From the NCBI GenBank assembly GCA_006227805.1, contig SBFT01000255.1, positions 1 to 8,217 on the forward strand: a DNA stretch of 8,217 bases. Reading direction: 5' to 3'. Made by a program: the position numbers and the translations under genes. Below, piece after piece: positions 1-5,567 of the stretch (within the stretch, counting starts at the first letter, position 1; each line of letters opens with the position of its first letter). Origin of the DNA: Paracoccaceae bacterium. GTDB lineage: Bacteria > Pseudomonadota > Alphaproteobacteria > Rhodobacterales > Rhodobacteraceae. The notes under the pieces were generated by a model. That model had not been told where the DNA came from. It saw only the letters and a list, made by a program, of their open reading frames with translations, and searched no databases.

Positions 1-2
1 AA

Positions 3-419
3 CCGGATGATCCCGGAACCGACGATTACGCCGGCACCGAGGTCGAGAAGCTGGACTGGTCGGACACCGCCGGGGCGCCCGAACCTGGCCCGAGGGCGAC
101 CACGCGCCGGGCCTTCGTTGAAACGCTGGAAGAACCTGACGCGCCCGGGTCCGATACTGCGCCCGAGGCCGCCCCCGGGGTCGAACCCGTCTTCCGGGCC
201 GCGCGCCGCCCCACGGCCGCGCCTGCCCCGGACGAGGAAGCAATCCCGGACCTCGCCGCTCAGGACACGATCCTGGACGAGGCGACATTGCGCGACCTGG
301 TGGCAGAAATCGTGCGCGAGGAATTGCAGGGCGCGCTGGGCGAACGCATCACGCGCAATGTCCGCAAGCTGGTCCGTCGCGAGATCCACCGCGCCCTGAC
401 CATGCAGAACCTGGACTGA
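3..419 (+). CDS. 3' end of an unrecognised protein with an acidic linker and charged helical C-terminus (partial)
   Basis: Reading codons from base 3 gives 138 residues without a stop, ending in TGA at 417-419. The frame is open to the left edge, so the start lies outside the window. The first ~90 visible residues are rich in Pro, Ala, Asp and Glu with little hydrophobic content, which suggests a disordered linker. From about base 276 to the end the product becomes a strongly amphipathic charged segment (LRDLVAEIVREELQGALGER, then ITRNVRKLVRREIHRAL), probably one or two helices. This tail is what identifies the correct frame, because the overlapping frames give Arg/Pro-rich nonsense. I recall similar C-termini in Rhodobacterales hypothetical proteins next to cobQ but know no function. 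The linker plus C-terminal helix architecture would fit a scaffold or polar-organiser-like protein, but that is only an analogy. The gene converges on cobQ with a 7-bp gap and no visible terminator between them. Confidence 0.72.
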   Translation, partial: PDDPGTDDYAGTEVEKLDWSDTAGAPEPGPRATTRRAFVETLEEPDAPGSDTAPEAAPGVEPVFRAARRPTAAPAPDEEAIPDLAAQDTILDEATLRDLVAEIVREELQGALGERITRNVRKLVRREIHRALTMQNLD

Positions 420-426
420 CCCCCGT

Positions 427-1899
427 CTAGAGACGCGGAACGCGGGCGATCTCCCGGATCCGGTCGAGGTCCAGGTGCCTTTCCAGATGTGCGGCCAGCC
501 CATCCAGGGCATCCTCGACGCTGTCGTCGTGGCGCAGGTCCGAGGCCAGGCCGAAATCCCCCAGGAAGGCGGCGCGGAAAGCGTCCGAGGAAAAGACCCC
601 GTGCAGGTAGGACCCGCGCACCCGCCCATCCCGTGACACCGCCCCCTCGGGCGCGTCTCCGATCCGGAACCAGGGCCGCGACAGGCCGGGCCCGGCGGTG
701 CGGCCCAGGTGGATTTCGTATCCCGTCACCGAAGCGCCGGTCAGGCAACAGGCCGCATGACGCTCGGCCAGTGTCTTTTCGGGGGCGAGTGTCGTCTCGA
801 CGTCCAGCAGGCCAAGCCCCGGCACGCTGGCCGCCGGGCCTTCCAGGCCCTGCGGGTCATGGATCGCACGGCCCAGCATCTGGAAGCCGCCGCAGAGCCC
901 GACCACATGGCCGCCGCGCCGCAGATGCGCGGCCAGGTCGATATCCCAGCCTTGCCTGCGCAGCGCCGCCAGGTCGGCGATCGTGGCCTTGCTGCCGGGC
1001 AGCAGCACCAGGTCGGCGTCGCCCGGCAGGGCCCGCCCCGGCGGCACGATGCGCAGATCGATCCCCGGCTCGGCCGCCAGCGGATCCAGATCGTCGAAAT
1101 TCGCGATGCGCGGCAGCTGCGGCACGGCGATCACCAGGCGTCCGTCCCCGGGACGCGAGGCAAGGTCCAGCATGTCTTCCGCCGGCAGACGCCAGGCCTG
1201 GTCGAACCAGGGCACCACGCCAAGGGAGGGCCAGCCGGTGCGCCGGACGATATCGGCCAGCCCGGCGTCGAACAGGCGGACATCGCCGCGGAACTTGTTG
1301 ATCGCGAAACCGGCGACCTGGGCGCGGTCGGCCGCCGACAACACTGCCTGGGTGCCCACGATCTGCGCGATCACGCCGCCCCGGTCGATGTCGCCCACCA
1401 GCACGACCGGCACATCGGCGGCGCAGGCGAAGCCCATGTTGGCGATGTCGCCCTGGCGCAGGTTCGTCTCGGCGGGGCTGCCTGCGCCTTCGACCAGCAC
1501 GAGGTCGCAGTCGCGGGCCAGCCGCGCGAAACTCTCCAGCACGCTCGGCATCAGGTTCGGCCTCTCGCCCCAGAAGGCGCGGGCCTCGGCCCGGCCGATC
1601 CGGCGGCCCTGCAGGATCAGTTGCGCGCCCGTCTCGCTGTCGGGTTTCAGAAGGACCGGGTTCATGTCACTGAGGGGGGGCCGTCCCGCGGCGCGCGCCT
1701 GCAACGCCTGGGCGCGCCCGATCTCGCCGCCATCGGCGGTGACGGCGGCGTTGTTCGACATGTTCTGCGGCTTGAAGGGCGCCACCGACAGGCCGCGCCG
1801 GACGAAGGCCCGCGCCAGCCCCGCCACCAGAAGCGACTTGCCGACATTGCTGCCGGCGCCCTGGATCATGATCGCGCGCGCGGCCATCACGCGGCCCAT
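427..1899 (-). CDS. cobQ: Cobyric acid synthase CobQ (CbiP), glutamine-hydrolysing
   Basis: A 490-residue protein, the usual family length. It amidates the b, d, e and g carboxylates of adenosylcobyrinic acid a,c-diamide, using glutamine and ATP, in cytosolic cobalamin biosynthesis. Visible domains: an N-terminal dethiobiotin-synthetase-like ATPase with P-loop GAGSNVGKS (about 14-22), FKPQNMSNN (42-50), VEGAGSPAE (136-144), GDIDRGG (169-175) and NKFRGD (201-206). The C-terminal class-I glutamine amidotransferase domain has LPGSKATIADL (300-310), GLCGGFQMLG with nucleophile Cys336, GYEIHLGRT (393-401) and SYLHGVF with catalytic His433. All key residues are present. The start is uncertain: Met1 at 1899 or Met5 at 1887 (MAARAIMIQG). 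Neither has a strong Shine-Dalgarno, and Met5 matches the usual family N-terminus. No other cobalamin gene and no cobalamin riboswitch is visible. The gene follows the 1970-2290 gene on the same strand, across 70 bp containing a hairpin. Confidence 0.97.
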   Translation of the reverse strand: MGRVMAARAIMIQGAGSNVGKSLLVAGLARAFVRRGLSVAPFKPQNMSNNAAVTADGGEIGRAQALQARAAGRPPLSDMNPVLLKPDSETGAQLILQGRRIGRAEARAFWGERPNLMPSVLESFARLARDCDLVLVEGAGSPAETNLRQGDIANMGFACAADVPVVLVGDIDRGGVIAQIVGTQAVLSAADRAQVAGFAINKFRGDVRLFDAGLADIVRRTGWPSLGVVPWFDQAWRLPAEDMLDLASRPGDGRLVIAVPQLPRIANFDDLDPLAAEPGIDLRIVPPGRALPGDADLVLLPGSKATIADLAALRRQGWDIDLAAHLRRGGHVVGLCGGFQMLGRAIHDPQGLEGPAASVPGLGLLDVETTLAPEKTLAERHAACCLTGASVTGYEIHLGRTAGPGLSRPWFRIGDAPEGAVSRDGRVRGSYLHGVFSSDAFRAAFLGDFGLASDLRHDDSVEDALDGLAAHLERHLDLDRIREIARVPRL

Positions 1900-1917
1900 G
1901 CCCGGCCCGGCACGAAG

Positions 1918-1938
1918 ACGCCCCCGGACCGGGGGCGT
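1918..1938 (-). terminator. GC-rich hairpin between the small conserved gene and cobQ, possible terminator
   Basis: The arms ACGCCCCC (1918-1925) and GGGGGCGT (1931-1938) are perfect 8-bp complements around a 5-nt loop. On the minus strand the hairpin lies about 30 bases past the stop of the 1970-2290 gene and is followed by CTTCGTG. That is a short pyrimidine-rich stretch rather than a true U-tract. The position suits termination of the upstream gene or attenuation before cobQ, but the weak U-run leaves the role open. Confidence 0.5.
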
Positions 1939-1969
1939 ATCGGTGCGATCACGATGGGGAAGAGAAGGC

Positions 1970-2290
1970 TCAGGCCGCTTCCTGCTGCTGGGCCGCGTTG
2001 CGCCGCTCGCTTTCCTCGCGCGACAACGCGACCGAGGTGCGCACGCCTTTCGAGACGAATTCCATCAGCCCCTGAACCACGCGCTCATTGGGGTCGATCC
2101 CGGCGCAGCTGAGGACTTCGCGCCCGTCGCGCGACCGCGCCCAGCGGGCGATCTGCTCGGGTCCGTTGCCATATTTCTTGTCATCGGCGATTGCGTCGTC
2201 GAGTGCGGCCAGTACGACGGCCGCGAAAAGTTTGCGTGCACGATTGCCTTGCTCATTGTTAAAGGCAGTGCCGTCAACGAAATCTCTCAT
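1970..2290 (-). CDS. Small conserved Rhodobacterales protein (probably DUF6280 family), function unknown
   Basis: A 106-residue soluble protein without signal peptide or membrane segment. It begins MRDFVDGTAFNNEQGNRARK, continues through a helical stretch (LFAAVVLAALDDAIADDKKYG, about 21-41), a middle motif ARWARSRDGREVLSCAGIDP (about 49-68), and a second helix (VVQGLMEFVSKG), and ends in a Glu/Gln/Ala-rich tail. I recognise it as a protein highly conserved in Rhodobacterales, and I believe it carries the label DUF6280, but I could not verify the number. No activity is known to me. The start is supported by AAGGGA about 6-11 bases before the ATG on the minus strand. The first ~25 codons are only about half G+C, clearly below the flanking genes, and use codons such as CGT, AAT and CTT. 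The gene is divergent from efp, and no convincing promoter is visible for it. Confidence 0.88.
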   Translation of the reverse strand: MRDFVDGTAFNNEQGNRARKLFAAVVLAALDDAIADDKKYGNGPEQIARWARSRDGREVLSCAGIDPNERVVQGLMEFVSKGVRTSVALSREESERRNAAQQQEAA

Positions 2291-2376
2291 TTCGTTTCCC
2301 TTGTTTTTCTTGGTCTTGCAATTTCGGCGTGGCGCTTCTTATGACCGATCGGGATCGATTCGGCTACCATGATAAC

Positions 2377-2405
2377 GCATAGCTTCGTTGCATCCTGTGC
2401 ATAGC
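2377..2405. repeat. Two direct GCATAGC heptamers, 22 bp apart, in the divergent intergenic region
   Basis: GCATAGC occurs at 2377-2383 and again at 2399-2405, with the same orientation and a 22-bp period, about two helical turns. The pair lies upstream of both the minus-strand small gene and the efp promoter. Repeats on one helical face are typical of protein-binding sites, but two heptamers could also arise by chance. No regulator is identified. Confidence 0.35.
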
Positions 2406-2437
2406 TGACGGGGCCGCAACCACGAGATATGGTTGTC

Positions 2438-2466
2438 TGGACAGCCGCCACATCGCCAGATATAGG
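2438..2466 (+). promoter_or_regulatory. Sigma-70-like promoter of efp
   Basis: TGGACA (2438-2443) matches the -35 consensus TTGACA at five of six positions. It is separated by exactly 17 bp from TATAGG (2461-2466), which matches the -10 consensus at its first four positions. Transcription would begin near 2473, giving a leader of about 35 bases before the efp start codon. This is the best promoter match I found in the window. It is inferred from sequence only. Confidence 0.6.
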
Positions 2467-2508
2467 AGCGCGAAATCGATCATCAACCTCTCGCGCGGGA
2501 AGCCTTGC

Positions 2509-3072
2509 ATGCCCAAGATCAACGGAAACGAAATCCGCCCCGGCAACGTCCTGGAACATAACGGCGGGCTCTGGGCCGCCGTGAAGGTCGATCACGTGAA
2601 ACCCGGCAAGGGCGGCGCCTTCGCCCAGGTCGAACTGCGCAACCTGCGCAACGGCACCAAGCTGAACGAACGGTTCCGCTCGGCCGACAAGGTCGAACGC
2701 GTGCGCCTGGAACAGAAGGACCAGCAGTTCCTCTACGAACAGGACGGCATGCTGGTCTTCATGGATGCCGAGACCTACGAACAGATCGAATTGCCGGCCG
2801 AGATCCTGGGCGAACGCCGCCCCTTCCTGCAGGACGGCATGACCATCCTGGTCGAGTTCCACGAGAACGAGGCGCTGAACGCCACGCTGCCCCAGAAGGT
2901 GACCTGCCGCATCGTCGAGACCGAACCGGTGGTCAAGGGCCAGACCGCGGCGAACTCGTTCAAGCCGGCCCTTCTGGACAACGGCGTGCGCGTCATGGTG
3001 CCGCCCTTCGTGGGCCCGGACGAGGACATCATCGTGAACACCGAGACGATGGAGTATTCCGAACGCGCCTGA
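2509..3072 (+). CDS. efp: Translation elongation factor P
   Basis: A 187-residue protein, the standard EF-P length. EF-P binds between the P and E sites of the ribosome and relieves stalling at consecutive prolines. Three beta-barrel domains are visible: the KOW-like N-terminal domain (about 1-63) with the loop HVKPGKGGAF, whose Lys34 corresponds to the residue modified by EpmA-type enzymes in E. coli; a central OB domain (about 66-125); and the C-terminal OB domain with KPALLDNGVRVMVPPFVGPD and the closing NTETMEYSERA. The start follows a weak GGGAAG at 2497-2502, and MPKINGNEIRPGN is a normal EF-P N-terminus. It has its own promoter (2438-2466) and terminator (3099-3131), so it appears monocistronic. 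No modification enzyme gene lies in the window, so the state of Lys34 cannot be told. Confidence 0.98.
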   Translation: MPKINGNEIRPGNVLEHNGGLWAAVKVDHVKPGKGGAFAQVELRNLRNGTKLNERFRSADKVERVRLEQKDQQFLYEQDGMLVFMDAETYEQIELPAEILGERRPFLQDGMTILVEFHENEALNATLPQKVTCRIVETEPVVKGQTAANSFKPALLDNGVRVMVPPFVGPDEDIIVNTETMEYSERA

Positions 3073-3098
3073 GCGGGTGCGGGACGACGCCGGAGTGC

Positions 3099-3131
3099 GG
3101 GGCAGGGCACCGACCTTGCCCCTTTTCTTTT
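3099..3131 (+). terminator. Intrinsic terminator of efp
   Basis: GGGGCAGGG (3099-3107) pairs with CCTTGCCCC (3114-3122) over nine positions including one G-U, around a 6-nt loop. TTTTCTTTT (3123-3131) follows directly. Stem, loop and T-tract all fit a rho-independent terminator, 27 bases past the efp stop codon. Confidence 0.9.
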
Positions 3132-3250
3132 GCCGCGAACCGGCGTAACGCTGACGCCATGATCGCACACGCCTGCCTCCGACGACCGCTCCGCCTGCGC
3201 GCCCGCGCCTGAGGCCTGCCGATCCCCTGCGCCCGTCAAACGGCGCGCCC

Positions 3251-3260
3251 TTTCATGAAA
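3251..3260. promoter_or_regulatory. Perfect palindrome TTTCATGAAA upstream of argD
   Basis: A 10-bp perfect palindrome, AT-rich in an otherwise GC-rich leader. It ends three bases before a TTGACC box (3264-3269) that could be a -35 element for argD. Its position suits an operator or activator site. No regulator is assigned. Confidence 0.35.
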
Positions 3261-3263
3261 TCG

Positions 3264-3293
3264 TTGACCCGGAACCCCGTCGTGAGGCACTCA
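3264..3293 (+). promoter_or_regulatory. Tentative argD promoter
   Basis: TTGACC (3264-3269) matches five of six -35 positions. The best-placed -10 candidate at 17-18 bp spacing (around 3287-3293, CACTCA) is poor. The call rests on the -35 box, the location about 55 bp before the argD start, and the terminator upstream, which implies that argD needs its own promoter somewhere in 3132-3324. Confidence 0.3.
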
Positions 3294-3302
3294 ACGGGTT
3301 CC
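3271..3302 (+). promoter_or_regulatory. Imperfect 13-bp hairpin/dyad in the argD leader
   Basis: The left arm (3271-3286) reads GGAACC-C-CGT-CG-TGAG and the right arm (3290-3302) reads CTCA-ACG-GGTTCC. They give 13 base pairs with a 1-nt and a 2-nt bulge and a GCA loop. No T-tract follows, so it is not a classical terminator. It ends nine bases before the argD Shine-Dalgarno (AAAGGA, 3312-3317). It could be an RNA structure affecting argD expression or a DNA operator overlapping the tentative promoter. Confidence 0.4.
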
Positions 3303-3324
3303 AATACCCCGAAAGGATGATCCC

Positions 3325-4500
3325 ATGATCCCGTCCGTCCTGCCGACCTATTCCCGCGCGCCCCTGGCCTTCGTCAAGGGCGAAGGCGCCTGGATGATCG
3401 AGGCGGACGGCCGACGCTTCCTCGATCTCGGCGCGGGGATCGCCGTGAACGTGCTGGGCCATGCGCATCCGGCTCTGGTTCGGGCGCTGACGACGCAGGC
3501 GCAGGCGATCTGGCACACGTCGAACCTCTACCAGATCCCGAACCAGCAGCGGCTGGCCGACCTTCTGGTGCAGAACAGCTTCGCCGACACCGTCTTCTTC
3601 ACCAACTCGGGCACCGAGGCCTGCGAACTGGCGGTGAAGATGGCGCGCAAGCATTTCTTCGACAAGGGCCAGCCCGAGAGGGTCGAGATCATCACCTTCT
3701 CGGGGTCGTTCCACGGCCGCTCCTCGGCCGGGATCGCCGCGGCGGGGTCCGAGAAGATGACCAGGGGCTTCGGCCCCCTGCTGCCGGGTTTCGTCCATCT
3801 CGAATGGGGCGATCACGACGCGATCGAACCCGCGATCACCGACCGCACCGCCGCCATCCTGGTCGAACCCGTGCAGGGCGAAGGCGGCATCCGCCCCTTG
3901 CCGGATCAATGCCTGAAGGGGCTGCGCGATCTCTGCGATCGGCACGGCATCCTGCTGATCCTCGACGAGGTGCAATGCGGCGTGGGGCGCACAGGCAAGC
4001 TCTTCGCGCATGAATGGGCGGGGATCGAGCCCGACATCATGATGGTGGCCAAGGGCATCGGCGGGGGCTTCCCGCTGGGCTGTGTCCTCGCAACCGAAGA
4101 CGCCGCCTCCGGCATGACCGCGGGCACCCACGGCTCGACCTATGGCGGCAATCCGCTCGGCTGCGCGGTGGGCTGCGCGGTGATGGAGATCGTGGCCGAT
4201 CCCGCCTTCCTGGCCGAGGTCAACCGCAAGGCGGGCCTCTTCCGGCAGAAGCTCGAAGGCCTTGTCGCCGCGCATCCCGGTATCTTCGAGGAAGTGCGCG
4301 GCAGCGGCCTCATGCTGGGGCTGAAATGCAAGGTGACGAACGCCGACGTCGTGACCGCGGGCTACGCCCAGCAGGTGATCACCGTGCCCGCCGCCGACAA
4401 TGTCATCCGCATCCTGCCGCCCCTCAGCATCACGGACGACGAGATCGCCGAGGCGGTCCGCCGTCTCGACGCGGCGGCGTCTTCCCTCGAAGCGGCCTGA
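3325..4500 (+). CDS. argD: Acetylornithine aminotransferase (class-III, PLP-dependent)
   Basis: A 391-residue cytosolic enzyme. It transfers an amino group from glutamate to N-acetylglutamate semialdehyde to give N-acetylornithine, and in many bacteria it also serves as N-succinyldiaminopimelate aminotransferase. Visible motifs: NSGTEA (94-99) binding the PLP phosphate, FHGRS (129-133), EPVQGEGG (181-188), LDEVQCGVGRTG (213-224) with the PLP-contacting Asp214, VAKGIGGGFPLG with Schiff-base Lys243, and THGSTYGGNPL (268-278). All key residues are intact and the length is normal. The start is supported by AAAGGA seven bases upstream. Related omega-aminotransferases share the fold, but the adjacent argF makes argD by far the most likely role. 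The leader carries dyads that may regulate it. Confidence 0.96.
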   Translation: MIPSVLPTYSRAPLAFVKGEGAWMIEADGRRFLDLGAGIAVNVLGHAHPALVRALTTQAQAIWHTSNLYQIPNQQRLADLLVQNSFADTVFFTNSGTEACELAVKMARKHFFDKGQPERVEIITFSGSFHGRSSAGIAAAGSEKMTRGFGPLLPGFVHLEWGDHDAIEPAITDRTAAILVEPVQGEGGIRPLPDQCLKGLRDLCDRHGILLILDEVQCGVGRTGKLFAHEWAGIEPDIMMVAKGIGGGFPLGCVLATEDAASGMTAGTHGSTYGGNPLGCAVGCAVMEIVADPAFLAEVNRKAGLFRQKLEGLVAAHPGIFEEVRGSGLMLGLKCKVTNADVVTAGYAQQVITVPAADNVIRILPPLSITDDEIAEAVRRLDAAASSLEAA

Positions 4501-4508
4501 TCTTCCTC

Positions 4509-4550
4509 TCGCCCCAAATATCCCGGGGGTGCGGGGGCAGAGCCCCCGCG
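4509..4550. repeat. Rhodobacterales-type intergenic repeat element with hairpin, between argD and argF
   Basis: The 79-bp argD-argF gap contains CGCCCCAAATATCCCGGGGG followed by a hairpin: GCGGGGGC (4531-4538), loop AGA, GCCCCCGC (4542-4549), eight perfect pairs. I recall near-identical elements (CCAAATATCCCGGGGG, then a G-run, a short loop and a C-run) scattered between genes in many Rhodobacteraceae genomes, similar in concept to REP sequences. No T-tract follows, so simple termination is unlikely. It may affect the argD/argF expression ratio or mRNA stability. Confidence 0.65.
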
Positions 4551-4579
4551 GTGCCCCGCCCAACCGGAAAGCCGGACAG

Positions 4580-5506
4580 ATGAACCATTTCCTCGACATT
4601 CACACCACCGATCCCGCGGATCTGCGGGCCATCATCGACCAGGCCTCCGCCATGAAACGGGCGCGCCAGGGCCGGCCAAAGGGCACGCCCGACGACGACC
4701 GCCCCCTGGCGGGCCGCATGGTCGCGCTGATCTTCGAGAAACCCTCGACCCGGACGCGCGTCTCCTTCGATGTGGGCGTGCGCCAGATGGGTGGGCAGAC
4801 CATGGTCCTGTCCGGCCAGGACATGCAGCTCGGCCATGGCGAGACCATCGCCGACACCGCCCGCGTCATGTCGCGCTATGTCGACCTGATCATGATCCGC
4901 ACCTTCGACGAAAGCGTGCTGGCCGAGATGGCGGACCATGCCAGCGTGCCGGTGATCAACGGGCTGACGGACCGGTCGCATCCCTGCCAGATCATGGCCG
5001 ACGTGATGACCTTCGAGGAACATCGCGGCCCGATCGCGGGCAAGAAGGTGGTCTGGGCCGGCGACGGCAACAACGTCTGTTCCTCGTTCCTGCACGCCGC
5101 GGGGCAATTCGGCTTCGATCTGACCTTCACCGGGCCGATGCAGCTCGACCCCGATCCCGAATACGTGGGCTTCGCGCGCAGGAAGGGCGCACGCGTCACG
5201 ATCGAGCGCGATCCCGCAAGGGCCGTCGAGGGCGCCGACCTCGTGGTCGCGGATACCTGGGTCAGCATGCATGACAGCCAGTCCTCTAAGGAGCGCCGCC
5301 ACAACATGCTGCGCCCCTACCAGGTGAATGCCGAACTGATGGGCAAGGCCAAGCCGGATGCGCTCTTCATGCATTGCCTGCCTGCGCACCGGGGCGAGGA
5401 AGTGACCTCCGAGGTGATGGACGGCCCGCAATCGGTCATCTGGGACGAGGCCGAGAACCGGCTGCACGCGCAGAAGGCGATCATGCGCTGGTGTCTCGGG
5501 GTCTGA
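4580..5506 (+). CDS. argF: Ornithine carbamoyltransferase, anabolic
   Basis: A 308-residue cytosolic enzyme that converts ornithine and carbamoyl phosphate to citrulline. Visible motifs: EKPSTRTRVSFDVG (53-66) with the STRTR carbamoyl-phosphate site, HGET (86-89), HPCQIMAD (134-141), the ornithine-binding DTWVSM (225-230), and FMHCLPAHRG (263-272) with Cys266. All are intact. The start at 4580 (MNHFLDIHTT) is chosen because it is where OTC homology begins, with GGAAAG about ten bases upstream. The in-frame extension back to 4400 would overlap argD and translate the intergenic repeat into Arg/Ser-rich sequence. Co-transcription with argD is likely given the orientation and short gap. A catabolic (arcB) role is unlikely because no arginine deiminase genes are nearby. 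Confidence 0.97.
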   Translation: MNHFLDIHTTDPADLRAIIDQASAMKRARQGRPKGTPDDDRPLAGRMVALIFEKPSTRTRVSFDVGVRQMGGQTMVLSGQDMQLGHGETIADTARVMSRYVDLIMIRTFDESVLAEMADHASVPVINGLTDRSHPCQIMADVMTFEEHRGPIAGKKVVWAGDGNNVCSSFLHAAGQFGFDLTFTGPMQLDPDPEYVGFARRKGARVTIERDPARAVEGADLVVADTWVSMHDSQSSKERRHNMLRPYQVNAELMGKAKPDALFMHCLPAHRGEEVTSEVMDGPQSVIWDEAENRLHAQKAIMRWCLGV

Positions 5507-5511
5507 GACTC

Positions 5512-5532
5512 CGAAAATTCGCAGAATTTTCG
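5512..5532. repeat. Perfect 9-bp inverted repeat after argF
   Basis: CGAAAATTC (5512-5520) and GAATTTTCG (5524-5532) are exact complements around the loop GCA, starting six bases after the argF stop codon. The AT-rich stem stands out from the GC-rich surroundings. It could be a weak terminator, with the T-run inside the stem, a protein-binding site, or a dispersed Rhodobacterales repeat. It separates the arginine genes from the following pair. Confidence 0.6.
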
Positions 5533-5567
5533 TTGCCCGCGCCCGCGCGGCGCGGCAGTCTCGCGCC

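Noticed and set aside
7..399. 130-residue plus-strand reading frame with an ATG at 7
   Set aside because: Its product is Arg/Pro/Ser-rich and typical of a wrong frame in GC-rich DNA. The frame from base 3 gives the plausible acidic and helical protein.
1900..1969. Cobalamin riboswitch upstream of cobQ
   Set aside because: Only 70 bp separate cobQ from the preceding gene, too short for a riboswitch of that class, and no conserved B12-box-like sequence was seen. Only the simple hairpin is present.
709..2344. Long plus-strand open frames (453-467 codons) opposite cobQ
   Set aside because: They are antisense to an unambiguous CobQ with all motifs intact. Their composition is the usual shadow of a GC-rich gene.
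2345..2352. CCGATCGG palindrome in the divergent region
   Set aside because: An 8-bp GC-rich palindrome is expected by chance in this composition, and nothing else supports a function.
4400..4579. In-frame N-terminal extension of argF back to an ATG at 4400
   Set aside because: It would overlap argD by about 100 bases and translate the intergenic repeat. The extension is Arg/Ser/Pro-rich with no OTC homology, and OTC sequence begins exactly at Met 4580.
3253..4599. 448-codon minus-strand open frame opposite argD
   Set aside because: It is antisense to a fully conserved ArgD and shows no recognisable domain.
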